Of a DNA stretch of 64,000 bases, positions 35,134 to 46,757 are shown one piece after another. This DNA is from Cephalotus follicularis (lineage: Eukaryota > Streptophyta > Magnoliopsida > Oxalidales > Cephalotaceae), in the NCBI GenBank assembly GCA_001972305.1, contig BDDD01005663.1, positions 10,868 through 74,867 on the forward strand, read 5' to 3'. Within the stretch, counting starts at the first letter, position 1; each line of letters starts with the position of its first letter. Both the position numbers and the translations under genes were made by a program. The notes below the pieces were generated by a model that was given only the letters and a program-made list of their open reading frames with translations, searched no databases and had not been told where the DNA came from.

Positions 35134-37346
35134 TGTTAGATGAAGTGACCAGACAAGGCATTGGATGAGCTGTCGTATTATATCTATCCTTGTATATAAA
35201 CAATCTTATTCCTAATATATGACACGTGCTAATTTATTTATATGTTTTATGGCAATATCACTTGTGTTTTATCACATAATCGAAGTAGCTAATATAAACC
35301 TACTTACTCTTGTGATGCCCTGACATAAGGTTGGATTCCAAGCATGGAGGCAGTGAGAATGGGTACCTTATTCCTTATGTAAAATGTGTTACAAGTCATA
35401 GGTTCACTTTGTGGGCATTAGTGAACCGGATAGACTTGCGCGTATGTTGCCTGCTGATGGAATTGGAGGATGGATTCTGTCACTACCATTTGTGTTGGAC
35501 GCTAGGGAAAATACGGGGTACGCGCTAGGAACGTGTACACTGAACTGGACCCGCGTAGGAGACACTATTTGGATAGTCGCTATTCTCGTGTCAGTAGTGA
35601 CTCCTACTTGTTGCGGTTGTGTATAAGTGTTAGTCACGTAGCGAGCTTTCGAACTCGTATGATCCTTAGACCCGAGCGACTGCTCTATATTGTATGGAGA
35701 TGATTATGCTTTGATCTCCACCTTACCCAGTTCTTGCACAGGGCTGGAAATCGGGTGATCTTTGGGTATGATCGAATCTATACGAATATAAGTGAGTGCA
35801 TAATAAGGGATTGTCACACCTGAGTGAAGGTGATCGGCCATATTATGGTATGATTCTACTTTGGACTTATGAAATCCTTGGCCAAGGTTGAGGTGGATTG
35901 GAAATTAGATTTCCGGAGAGTCTGGCAAAGATCCTAGTAATAATCATATATTTTAGCCATTGAGGTATTATCTAGGGTTGACACATATCCTTATCCTAGA
36001 CCTCAATCAGAGCCTAGTATGATGAGGGATTATAGTACACGTGAATCGACGACTTAGAAAGTCTAGCGTTACGGAGGTGTGTAATAAATTATGGAAAATT
36101 AATTAGATTAAATTTTCATCTGGATAATATTGGATATTATTCTGAGAGCATTTAGAATGGCTTAACCAAACCCTAGGGGTATTTTGGTAATTTATGAACA
36201 CCACAGCTATTAACTTAGATTTTAAAGGGTCCTTGCCCGATTATGATCAGTATATTAATATGTTGGACATATGAAGTCTTGGTGTATTTTATAAAATCAA
36301 ATATCGGTTAAGTGGATCTTGTATTTTGTGGAAACACATTTGCTTGATCTTACTTAATCAATATTAGAAGGGATAAAATGACTTGGACTCATTTAAGAGT
36401 TAGACTATATTTGCCTCACCAGCTTGTCTACGCGTCGACGCCTTTTGGAAAGCGTCAACGCGTATTATTAGACAAAGATTCGACGCCTTCTGGGAAAGCG
36501 CCGACGCTTAACACTTGAAACGTATAGTGTTATTACATATAAGCATCGACGCTATGCCAAGACGTCGAGGCTTTGTGCGCGATGTGCGTACGCTCTCTTT
36601 TTCCTCAACCCCCCATTACTAGCCACTACCCACGATGTTATTCCCTCTCTGCATGATAGAGGGAACTCTTAGATCATGGTTCCATGATTCCATAGAGGTA
36701 GGAACATGATTAAGGAGAGAGGGGGAGATTAAGCATAAAGGAGAGAGAGAAACGGGGCTGGTGGGGTAAGGCATTCCATGAGAGCAATATTGAGAGCAAC
36801 CTTGCTAGAAAAAAAATGAGAAAGGTTCTCTGGTTTTCTGTGTAATCCCTTCTGTGATTTAAACATCAAGCATCTTAGCTTATCTAGGGTGGATTGACAT
36901 TGACAACCCTTGTCAATACCAATGCATCCTTTATAGGCATTGTGAGAGGAAGTGAGTGATAAACATAGTGATTGTTTTCATTGTCTTCTTGCTGGCTTCA
37001 CAACCTTCTGCCTGGAGCTATAGGAGGACAATTTAGAGGACATAAAGGGAGTCTTCGCAAGCTTGTAGCAGCAAAGATGAAGGAGCCTACACCGTTGGTA
37101 TATCTCCTTGTCACCCTCCCTTGTTTCCATGCTTGTGTGTCACCATTACATGCTATGGTGACACCAATTCAACCATTGTGATGATATGGTGATCCTTGTG
37201 TCTTGTGGGTTTGTAAAGATGGACTAGTGTTAGACTTGTTAAGGGTGTTTATTCCGTTGCCATGTATGTTTTTTAAAAGTTTTGTTTTACACCCTTTACA
37301 CCTAAGTCCATTTTTGGCTCCGGAGATGGTTATACCGTTTCCAACA
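35134..37346 (+). mobile_element. Solo LTR of the copia C family, + orientation
   Basis: TGTTAGATGAAG to TTTCCAACA, 2213 bp, flanked by AATAC (35129-35133 and 37347-37351). Its first ~1.2 kb match the reverse complement of the copia C LTRs (for example 35270-35480 against 27830-28030). No primer site or coding part, so a solo LTR left after LTR-LTR recombination. At about 36405 its sequence departs from the C LTRs and carries a GTCGAC array instead. Confidence 0.92.
36434..36573. repeat. Phased GTCGACGCC array in the solo LTR
   Basis: Cores at 36434, 36454, 36479, 36500, 36545 and 36564 (pairs spaced 20, 21 and 19 bp). Absent from the homologous place in the 3' LTR of copia C. Confidence 0.8.
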
Positions 37347-38830
37347 AATACAACATAAAACATGTTACCACTTCCTCTTTTAGTGGGGTGGCCTTGCATG
37401 TGACAAAGAATGAGTCCAACTCTTTCTTTGCATGTCACATGTTCACTGGTACCATCCAATGAGTGCCACATGTCCACTTCTGCAAGAAAACAGCCAGCAA
37501 TCACGTAAATGAGTCCTACTCATTTTAGTTATGCCACATATCCCTTCAAATATTAATTAGATAAGATCAAGCGAAGCAGTGCTATGTGTCACCATTTAAC
37601 GATAACACAATTAGCAAAGTCCACCTAAACAATATTTGATTTTATAATTGTCACCAAGATTAAATATGTCCAACATATTATGAAGATATCGTTATTGGGT
37701 AGGGACCCTAAAAAATCTTGGTTATTTTTGAAGATGTTGATAAATTACCGAAACACCCCCAGGGTTTGGTTAAGCCATTCTAAATAGTCCAAGACCTATT
37801 TAAATGCTTCTTGACTAACATCCAATATGATCTAGATGGAAAAATTAATCCAATTAATTTTCTCATTATTTATCACACATCGCCATAATGCAAAACTTTT
37901 TAAGTCGTCCGTTCGCGTGTACTATAATCCCTCATCATACTTTGCCCTGATTGAGGTCTAGAGTAAGGACACGTGTCAACCCTATATAATACCTCAATGG
38001 CAAAAATATATTATCATTACTAGGACCTTCGGTAGACTCTCCAAAGATCCAATTTCCAGTTCACCTCAACCTTGGCCAAAGATTTCATAAGTCCAAAGTA
38101 CAATTAGACCATAATATGACCGATCACCTTCACTCAAGTGTGACAATCCCATATTGTGCACTCGCTTATATTCGTACAGATTCAATCATACCCAAAGACC
38201 ACCTGATTGCTAGCCCCGCGTAAGAACTGAGTAAGGTGGAGATGAAAGAATAACCGTCTCTATACAATATAGAACAGTCACTCAGGTCTAAGGATCATAC
38301 GAGTTTCATGAACTCGCTAAATGACTAGCATTTATACACAACAGCAACAAGTAGGAGTCACTACTGACATGAGAATAGTGACTATCCAAATAGTGTCTCC
38401 TAAGCGGGTCCAGTTTAGTGTACACACTCCCAGTGCGTACCCCGTATTTGCCATAGTGTTGCAACACTGATGGTGGTGAGAGAATCCATCCTCCAATTCT
38501 CAAAATCAGGCAACATACACGCAAGTCTATCCGGTTCACTAATGCCCATAAAGTGAACCTATGACTTGGAACTAATTCAACATAAGGAATAAAGTATCCA
38601 ATCTCACTGCCTCCATGCTTGGCATCCAACCTTATGTCAAGGCAACACAAGTGTAAGTAGAGTAATTTAGACTACTTCAATTATGTGATAAAACACAAGT
38701 GATATTTCCATAATTACTATAAACAAATTCGCACATGTCATATATATATATGAAACAAGACTGTTTATATACATAGACATATACGATACATCAGCCCATC
38801 CAATGGCTTGTCGGGTCACCCTATCTAACA

Positions 38831-39446
38831 ACATTTAGGGACATTAGGGTTTAAGGTAATAAACAAAAACTTTTTCATTCCTTTAAATGCCCAATCAATC
38901 GCATACCATAAAACTAAGTCCATAATTGTCCCATTATGCCCAAGGATCTCAAATTAGTGTTTCAATTGAACCAATTTATCATGCCAAGCAAGGTAAGGCT
39001 TGGGTGGAGCTAGGGTTTCACTAACCATAGCATAGGTCATTCCATAAATAGGCATTAGGGTTACACACCAAAACCTTAAACAGATATACAATAACACAAA
39101 AAAAAAGATTGGAGGAAGATGATTAGAATAAATTAACTAAATTCTTTGCTCCTCCACTTTTGTGTGTTCCCTCAAACTTAAGCTCCAATCTTTTGTCTTC
39201 ACAAAATATATTCAAGGACTCACGGCCCACAACAATTGTGAAGGTAGGATGCTTGAAGCGTATGTCCTATAATACTCTTCAACACACGTAAAGATAGGAT
39301 CTAAGATGGAAACTATCTCCACCTATTATGAAATTTGGAGGGTGAGAGATGATTGTTTTGTTCTTCTCTTATTAAGAGCTTCAAGCTCTATCAAAGTCCT
39401 CTAATGGATGATGAAGAAGACGGCTAGAAGAAGAAGAGAAAGAGAG
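38831..39446 (-). mobile_element. Copia B 5' LTR, second piece
   Basis: Continues the B LTR after copia C (matches 5312-5960) up to AGAAAGAGAG, where G2 starts at 39447. No gene; nothing else seen. Confidence 0.85.
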
Positions 39447-40726
39447 TGTAATAACCACAATTTCAATTAATGTATATGGTACACTTTTGAATAAAATATG
39501 CATTACATTAAATTTTAATGTCCAATTGTTATATGAATTGTGGTTATTGATTTAATTGGGGAAATACACTTAAGTAACCAAAATTAGCACCTAACAGCCG
39601 ACTGTCACAGGGTAACAGTCGACTGACTGCTTTATGGAAGAAAAGCCAACTGCCATAGGGTAACAGTCGACAGGACTGCCATAAGTGGACAGTCGACTAT
39701 CGGTTAAAGACAGTCGACTGGTCGAGCTCAGACAGGTGTCTGTGCATGGCGTGTGAAAAAGGGCAGAAGTGTGGAAATTGATTCAACAGGTGTACATGGA
39801 CGTGTTAGCCATGCAAGGGAATTGTCGCCAGTTGTTGGCAATGTCAGACTGAGTGCCTTGCATGTGTTCTCCATCTCTACCCACCTGCAAAACATTGAAG
39901 AAGAAAACAAGAGATATGAGCATGTGAGAGAGAGAAAAAGGAAAAAGGCTGAAAATGGAGTTAATGACTGAAATGGAATTGTTAAGACAATTTCCTTTAT
40001 AACAGAGGTTGTGTGAGTAGGTTAAATGTTAGGAAACACTAAAAGAGAGAGGGACAATTCTGGAGATTGCATATTGATGCGGGGAGTTCAAAGTGCAAGT
40101 TAAAGCTCGATTCCTCCTGGTAAGTCACCATTCCGAGTTCATTACTGATATTAAGGTTGTTAATGATGTAAACATACTGATGTTAGCTATATATATCCAC
40201 TGTCTGTATTGATTGATTTTACCCTTGTGCGGTATTCTTGAATTGCATTGTCTATGGCCACTTGGCATGATTGCTTATAGATATTGGAATACTTAAATAT
40301 ATATGTTATTTCAAAATAAAGTGTCATACATGTTTACATTTATATATTCTTTCTCATGCTTTATTCCTACTTAGCCGAGTGAGGACAAAGGTTAACCCCC
40401 TACAATTTCAGATTAAGTGAAGGTGTTGGGGCAAGCGCTGCTGAAGCTTCTTGAGGAGAGCTTCTGTTTTGTTAAGGTTGTTATTTACTATGTCTTGTAT
40501 TGTAATAACGATCATACTCCGTTTGTTATTTCTACATTTTCTATATGTAAAAGATAACTTGTTGTGCATTGTGTAAGCACGTAGTATGGGCTGCGTGCGG
40601 ATAATTATTATAATACGGCAATGAAATGCTTCCGCTTTTATTTAAAGAATTTTGATTAATGTTGAATGCTGGATTATTTAATTGATGTCTCCACATATGT
40701 TGTCTTGAGGTAAACGGGGTGTGACA
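39447..40726 (+). mobile_element. G2 5' LTR
   Basis: TGTAATAACC to GGGTGTGACA, 1280 bp. Array at 39599-39724. A TA-rich GCTATATATATCC (about 40186) could be a TATA box. The block AGCCGAGTGAGGACAAAGG (40373-40391) recurs in other gypsy LTRs here. An ORF at 39753-39971 is repeated in the 3' LTR but has no domain. Confidence 0.92.
39599..39724. repeat. Phased array in G2 5' LTR (6 units)
   Basis: Cores at 39599, 39620, 39647, 39668, 39694 and 39715; steps alternate 21 and 26-27. The 3' LTR has only four units (45604, 45625, 45651, 45672): a 48-bp two-unit block is extra here. Confidence 0.88.
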
Positions 40727-40729
40727 ACA

Positions 40730-40741
40730 TGGTATCAGAGC
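40730..40741 (+). promoter_or_regulatory. G2 primer-binding site
   Basis: TGGTATCAGAGC just after the LTR; initiator Met-tRNA type. Confidence 0.95.
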
Positions 40742-40833
40742 TTATTTTTAAATAAGCTATCGCTGGGATAAGTTTCTCGGTAATTACGTGTACTGTTTCC
40801 TAATGATTGACATCATTCCATATAGGAAACAGA

Positions 40834-41862
40834 ATGAACCTACGAAGAGGTGAAAGAGGAAGGCGTAGAGCCAACGAAGGAATCAATGCTCCGCCAGTGC
40901 ATGAAAATGATCCGCCAGTGAATGAAGGAGTAGATATTCCTCCAGCGCAAGATGAGAGGAGTAATTTTGATCGCATGGCTGACCTTTTTCAGCAACAGAT
41001 TCAAGCAAATGAGATGAATATGGAGAGAATTCGGCAGATGTACGAGGCTAACCGAGCCTATCAACATGCTCCTGAAGCTTGTCATACTGGTGGATTTGGT
41101 AGAGATTTGGAGCGGTTCATGAGACAGAATCCTACGATATTCAATGGTGAGTTGAATGCTACTGTGGCCGAATAGTGGATTAGAGACCTGGAGAAGATAT
41201 TTGCTGCTTTGGAGTGTACTGATGAGCAGAAACTCAAATTTGCTATATACCGCTTATGGGGCGAGGCTACCTATTGGTGGGAGATGACTGAAGCAAAGTG
41301 GGAATCTCGAGGGCTTGACAAGACTTGGGATAGATTTCAGTCTTAGTTCGCTACAGCTTATGTTCCACAGATGGAGCGTGACCAGGGGGAGACTGAGCTG
41401 ATGGAGTTACGTCAAGGGGATATGACGGTAACTCATTACCAGACTAGGTTTGTGGAGTTTGCAAGGCATACACCATATCTCATGGAGGGTGAATCGAGGA
41501 AGATACGAAGGTTTCTGAAGGGCCTTCGACCTGACATTAGATCTAAACTATTAATGTTGCAGCTAACTTCTTTTGTAAATATTGCTGAAAGGGCAAGGAT
41601 TCTGGAGGCCGATGCTATTGAAAGGAGAGTGGAACGGTCTCGTGCTAATAAATCGAGGCCTGCACCATCACAAGGGCAGGGAAGTAATAATCCTTCTAAA
41701 TGGTCAAAGTCTAGTAACAGAGGTCAAAGAGGTTCTCGACGCAGTAATTCACGATCAAGGACTCCTAACGAAGCGGTCAACAAAATTCAGGTGGATGTAC
41801 TTTTTATGGTCACCAGAACCATGATGAGACTAAGTGCTGGAAAAAGATGGGGAAATGCTTGA
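40834..41862 (+). pseudogene. gag: G2 gag
   Basis: Starts MNLRRGERGRRRANEG (Met at 40834; an in-frame Met at 40807 is also possible). Core motifs ERFMRQNPTIFNG, EKIFAALECTDEQKLKF, GEATYWWEMT, FVEFARHTPYLM, KIRRFLKGLRPDIRSKL. Stops at 41173-41175 and around 41344, and a frame change before the zinc knuckles at about 41790. The 41173 stop and the frame change are shared with G3. Gag would build the particle. Confidence 0.9.
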
Positions 41863-42460
41863 GATGTGGCTCACAAGAACATATGCTGAATGGTTGTCCA
41901 ATGATGAGCGATCAAGCACACGGCCAACAGGGAGGTGCTGGTGCTAGTGGTACTGTAGCAACTGCTCAACCGCGAAGGGATACCGGAAACGGGATTGTGA
42001 AAGGTAGGGTCTACACCTTATCTAAAGACGATGTGCCTGAATCTACTTCGGTCGTGGGAGGTACCATTTTCATATCTGGCATACTAGCTCATGTATTGAT
42101 TGATCCTGGCGCTACACATTCATTCATTGCATCTGATTTTGCTTGCAACATGCATGGTGTGTCTTCTAGTTTGCCTTATGTATTGGAGGTGAGTACTCTA
42201 GCTAGTACTTGTCTTCTGTCTTATACTGTAATGAATAATTGTGAGATCACAGTAGCTGGGGTTCAGTTATCTGCTGACTTAATAGTGTTACCTATCCGGG
42301 ATTTCAATTTAATCTTGGGGATGGACTGGCTGTATGCTCATCATGCTTGTGTTAACTGCTATAACAAGATGATGACCTTTTATCTTTGGGATGGGACTGA
42401 GTGCAAGTTTATCGGAGAGAAGAATTTTTCTGCTCCGATCATTTCGTGTACTCTTTCACA
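41785..42460 (+). pseudogene. G2 zinc knuckles and protease
   Basis: First knuckle [14 protein letters not shown] (second Cys changed to Tyr), then [14 protein letters not shown] (intact) at the start of the frame 41847-42980. The protease has [14 protein letters not shown]: the catalytic triad D-T/S-G reads D-P-G, in G3 as well. VILGMDWL-type block ([12 protein letters not shown]) follows at about 42310. Protease activity is doubtful. Confidence 0.85.
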
Positions 42461-42479
42461 GAAGTATCTCAAGCAAGTA

Positions 42480-43316
42480 TGCGAGGGCTATTTGGCATAT
42501 GTGATTGATCATACGAAAGGTACGCCTAGAATTGAGCAAGTTCCTATTGTATGTGATTTTCCTGACGTGTTTCCGGTTGATCTTACTTCATTGCCACCGG
42601 AGAGAGATGTAGAGTTAAGCATTGAACTAATGCCTGGGACTGCTCCTACATCCAAAGCTCCGTACCGAATGGCTCCTACTGAATTGAAGGAGTTGAAGAC
42701 TCAATTGCATGATTATCTTGATAAGGGCTTCATTAGACCGAGTGTATCACCGTGGGGAGCACCGGTCCTGTTTGTGAAAAAGATGTATGGAATGATGCGG
42801 CTATGTATCGATTATAGGCTACTAAATCAGGTAACTATGAAGAACAAGTATCCTCTGCCACATATTGAGGAGTTGTTCGACCAATTGCAAGGCTCAACTG
42901 TATTCTCCAAACTTGACTTGAGAACAGGCTATCATCAGTTGAGCATCAGGGAAGGTGATGTGGAGAAGACTGCATTTTGAACCAGATATGGGCATTACGA
43001 TTTTTTGATATTGCCATTTGGTTTGAGGAATGCTCCTGCAGCCTTTATGTGTTTGATGAACAGAGTATTCCAGCCCTATCTCGACCAGTTTGTCATTATA
43101 TTCTTAGACGACATCTTGATTTATTCGAGGATTATTGAGGAGCACATGCAGCATTTGAGGATAGTGTTACAGACATTGCGGAAGGAACAATTGTTTGCGA
43201 AATTCAGCATGTGTGAGTTTTGGCTGGATCATGTGACTTTCCTAGGTCACATTGTGTCAAGTGAAGGATTGTTTGTGGATCCTTCAAAGATAGAGAGTAT
43301 TGTTGATTGGCCCTAA
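42480..43316 (+). pseudogene. G2 reverse transcriptase
   Basis: [69 protein letters not shown], a TGA at 42978-42980, then [12 protein letters not shown] and the catalytic FLDD box ([12 protein letters not shown], about 43100). It ends with a TAA at 43314-43316 (after IVDWP), shared with G3. RT copies the RNA into DNA. Confidence 0.9.
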
Positions 43317-43881
43317 CCGAGGAGCGTTACTGAGGTTCGTAGCTTCTTGGGCTTGGCTGGCTACTACCAAAGGTTCATCAAGGGGTTTTCAAAGCTTGCT
43401 ACACCATTGACACGGTTGACTCAGAAGAAGTCAAGCTTTGTGTGGGATGATTCATGCGAGGCAAGTTTCCAAGAGTTAAAGAGTCGGTTGATTTCAGGTC
43501 CAGTGTTGGCATTACCGGAGGGTAATGAGGGTTTTACTGTTTATACTGATGCTTCTGGGAAGGGATTGGGATGCGTTCTTATGCAACATAGTAGGGTGAT
43601 TTCATACGCATCGAGAAAGTTAAATCCGTACGAAGAAAATTATCCCGTACACGATCTTGAGTTGGCAGCCATAGTATTCGCTTTGCAGAAATGGAGACAC
43701 TACCTCTATGGTGCTCAATTTGAGATCTTCACTGACCATAAAAGTTTAAAAATATTTATTTTCCCAGAAGGAACTCAACATGAGACAGAGACGATGGGTG
43801 GAGTGCTTTAATGATTATCACTGCAACATTCAGTACCACCCAAGAAAGGCGAATGTAGTGGCGGATGCGCTGAGTCGCAAG
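43317..43881 (+). pseudogene. G2 RNase H
   Basis: [19 protein letters not shown] connection, then [14 protein letters not shown] (Asp), [18 protein letters not shown] (Glu) and [10 protein letters not shown] (Asp); a frame change near 43780, then [12 protein letters not shown] and [10 protein letters not shown]. Catalytic residues are present; the frame is broken. Confidence 0.88.
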
Positions 43882-45420
43882 GCAATGATTGCTAGCGCAA
43901 TGCTTTCACAGTGTAGGCTATTGGAGGAATTTCAGAGATGGAATCCGTTCATGGATTCTCGAGGAGTTATTGTGGCGAATCTTAGAGCACAATCGAAACT
44001 TCTGGATTGTATTTTGACCGCTCAGTTCAGTGACACTGAGTTATGGAGTATTCGTGAGAACCTAGACACTGATTCTGAATTCTCTATCCATACTGATGGT
44101 ATATTGATGTTCTGAGGAAGGGTATGTGTTCCGGATGACGAGAGCATTAGAGATGAGCTAGTGCAGCAAGCCCACAAGTCAAAATACAGTGGTCATCCAG
44201 GAATTCCAAGATGTGGCATGACCTGAAAAGGAACTACTGGTGGAGTGGTATGAAAAGAGAGATTGCGGAATATGTAGCCAGATGTTTGACCTGTCAGAGA
44301 GTGAAGGCTGAACATTGGAAACCTGCGGGACTGCTACAATCGATACCAGTGGTTGAGTGGAAATGGGAGCATGTGACCATGGACTTCGTATCGGGGTTAC
44401 CGAGGTCAAGAAATCAGCATGAAGCAGTGTGGGTTGTAGTGGACAGACTCACTAAGTCTGCTCACTTTCTTCCAATGAACATGACGTATTCTATCAAGAA
44501 GTTAGCTAGATCGTATATCTGGGAGATAGTGAGATTGCATGGAGTGCCGGTCAGCATTGTTTGTGACCGTGATGCTAGATTCACTTCAAGGTTCTGGAAG
44601 AAGTTCCAAGCGGCGATGGGAACAACATTGAACTTCAGTACTGCATTCCACCCACAGACCGACGGATAGTCCGAGCGTACCATTCAGACCCTTGAAGATA
44701 TGTTGCGGGCTTGTATGATTGATTTCACTGGGAGTTGGGAGGATCATCTGTCACTGATTGAGTTCTCTTACAACAACAGCTATCACACTAGCATTGGAAT
44801 GGCTCCCTATGAAGCCTTGTATGGGAGAAAGTGCAGATCGCCTATTTGCTGGGACGAGGTGGGTGAGAAACAAGTGCTGGGACCAGACTTGGTGCAAGAG
44901 ACTACTGACAAAGCGGAATTGATCAAGAAGAGATTACTAACTGCACAGAGTCAGAAAAGAAGTTACGCCGACATCAAGAGGAGAAAGCTAGAATTCGAGA
45001 AGGGGGATCATGTTTTTCTGAAGATCTCGCCTTCGAAAGGGATACACTGTTTTGGCCTTGAGGGGAAGTTGGCTCCAAGGGACATTGGACCTTATGAGAT
45101 ACTGGAGAGAGTGGGCGAAGTGGCATATCAGATTGTACTACCGTCGAGTTTGTCAAGTGTGCATAACGTATTTCATGTTACCATGTTACGAAAATACGTA
45201 CCCGACCCATCTCACATATTGATCTACGACCCTGGATTCCTCTGTAATAAATTGTCTTATGAAGAGAGGCTGACGAGGATTATGGATCGGATGGAGAAAG
45301 TACTGAGGAATAACTCTATTCATATGGTAAAGGTATTGTGGTGGTTTCACAGGGTCTTGGGAACGTGAAGCTGAGATGATGGAAATGTTCCCTCACTTGT
45401 TCAGAATGTAAAAGCCAAAT
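43882..45420 (+). pseudogene. G2 integrase with C-terminal chromodomain
   Basis: Zinc region (HKSKYSGHPGI ... CLTCQRVKAEH, both Cys kept), core with VTMDFVSGLP (first Asp), VCDRDARFTS (second Asp), and HPQTDG-stop-SERTIQTLEDML (Glu) with a TAG at 44667-44669; then KCRSPICWDEVGE, GPYEILERVGEVAYQI, VFHVTMLRKYVPDP and the chromodomain start YEERLTRIMDRMEKVLRN, whose end is out of frame (about 45340-45420, EREAEMMEMFPHLF). Chromodomains of this type are thought to guide insertion to heterochromatin. Confidence 0.9.
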
Positions 45421-45439
45421 TCGGGGACGAATTTTGTTT

Positions 45440-45452
45440 AAGGAGGGGGGAA
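45440..45452 (+). promoter_or_regulatory. G2 polypurine tract
   Basis: AAGGAGGGGGGAA right before the 3' LTR. Confidence 0.88.
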
Positions 45453-46757
45453 TTTAATAACCGCAATTTCAATTAATGTATATGGTACACTTGTTGAATA
45501 AAATATGCATTACATTGAATTTTAATGTCCAATTATTATATGAATTGTGGTTATTGATTTAACTGGGAGACTACACTTAAGTAACCATAATCAGCACCTA
45601 ACAGCCGACTGTCACGGGGTAACAGTCGACTGGGCTGCCATAAGTGGACAGCCGACTGCTGGTTAAAGACAGTCGACTGGTCAAGCTCAGATAGGTGTCT
45701 GTGCATGGCGTGTGAAATAGGACAGAAGAGTGGTAGTTGTTTTAACAAGTGTACATGGACGTGTTAGCTATGCAAGGGAATTGTCTCCAGTTGTTGGCAA
45801 TGCCAGACTGAGTGCCTTGCATGCGTTCTCCATCTCAGCACACCTACAAAACATTGAAGAAGAAAACAAGAGAGATGAGCATGTGAGAGAGAGAAAGAGG
45901 AAAAAGGCTAAAAATGGAGTTAATGACTGAAACAGAATTGTTAAGACAATTTCCTTTATAACAGAGGTTGTGTGAGTAAGTTAAATGTTAGAAAACACTA
46001 AAAGAGAGAGGGACAATTTTGGAGATTGCATGTTGATGTGGGGAGTTCTAAGTGCAAGTTAAAGCTTGATTCCTCCTGGTAAGTCACCATTCCGAGTTCA
46101 TTACTGATATTAAGGTTGTTAATGATGTAAACATACTGATGTTAGCTATATATATCCACTGTCAACATGAACATGGAATGATAAAGCCTAGAGTTCAGGA
46201 TTGAATTAAGTAAATTGGCAAAGAAGAGTTTGAAGCTTAGGAATTGATTTTACCCTTGTGCGGTATTCTTGAATTGCATTGTCTATGGCCACTTGGCATG
46301 ATTGCTTATAGATATTGGAATACTTAAATATATATGTCATTTCAAAATAAAGTGCCGTACATGTTTACATTTATATATTCTTTCTCATGCTTTATTCCAA
46401 CTTAGCCGAGTGAGGACAAAGGTTAACCCCCTACAATTTCAGATTGAGTGAAGGTGTCGGGGCAAGCGCTGCTGAAGCTTCTTGAGGAGAGCTTCTGTTT
46501 TCTTAAGGTTGTTATTTGCTATGTCTTGTATTGTAATAACGATCATACTCCCTTTGTTATTTTTACATTTCCTATGTGTAAAAGATAACTTGTTGTGCAT
46601 TGTGTAAGCATGTAGTATGGGCTGCGTGCGGATAATTATTATAATCCGGCAATGAAATGCTTCTGCTTTTATTTAAAGAATTTTGATTAATGTTGAATGC
46701 TGGATTATTTAATTGATATCTCCATATATGTTGTCTTGTGGAAAACAGGGTGTGACA
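45453..46757 (+). mobile_element. G2 3' LTR, also the 5' LTR of G3
   Basis: 1305 bp; first bases TTTAATAACC instead of TGTAATAACC. It ends GGTGTGACA, followed by a primer site at 46761 and G3 gag. It has a 4-unit array (45604-45681) and an extra ~65-bp segment (46163-46240) not in the 5' LTR. Confidence 0.88.

Larger units (their letters stand above)
25978..38830 (-). mobile_element. Copia C: Ty1/copia element with nested solo LTR
   Basis: Minus strand. 3' LTR 25978-28150, body 28151-34377, 5' LTR 34378-38830 (interrupted 35134-37346). Target duplication AGATT (25973-25977) / ACATT (38831-38835), one mismatch. The insertion lies in the 5' LTR of copia B: B sequence GATTGGCTCTATAAGGGATGG stops before it and ACATTTAGGGACATTAGG resumes after it, as found uninterrupted at 5290-5330. 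Confidence 0.9.
34378..38830 (-). mobile_element. Copia C 5' LTR, interrupted by a solo LTR
   Basis: 34378-35133 plus 37347-38830 together give about 2.2 kb, colinear with 25978-28150. The interruption is a family member in opposite orientation, so the region forms a large inverted repeat. Confidence 0.9.
5280..39446 (-). mobile_element. Copia B: Ty1/copia retrotransposon, split by nested insertions
   Basis: Minus-strand element. 3' LTR 5280-7480, RNase H tail 7481-7660, [copia A], body 19991-25941, 5' LTR start 25942-25977, [copia C], 5' LTR 38831-39446, [gypsy G2]. Joining across A is supported by the ATATC duplication, and across C by AGATT/ACATT plus LTR sequence continuous with 5312-5970. 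The 5' LTR end is not in the window. Polyprotein order gag, protease, integrase, RT, RNase H is that of Ty1/copia. Defective in several domains. Confidence 0.85.
39447..46757 (+). mobile_element. Gypsy G2: chromodomain-type Ty3/gypsy element
   Basis: 5' LTR 39447-40726, primer site 40730, gag, zinc knuckles, protease, RT, RNase H, integrase, chromodomain, purine tract, 3' LTR 45453-46757. Domain order and the C-terminal chromodomain place it among chromoviruses (Tekay/Del-like by wording, from memory). The 3' LTR is directly followed by another primer site and gag (G3). Several stops and frameshifts. Confidence 0.92.
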
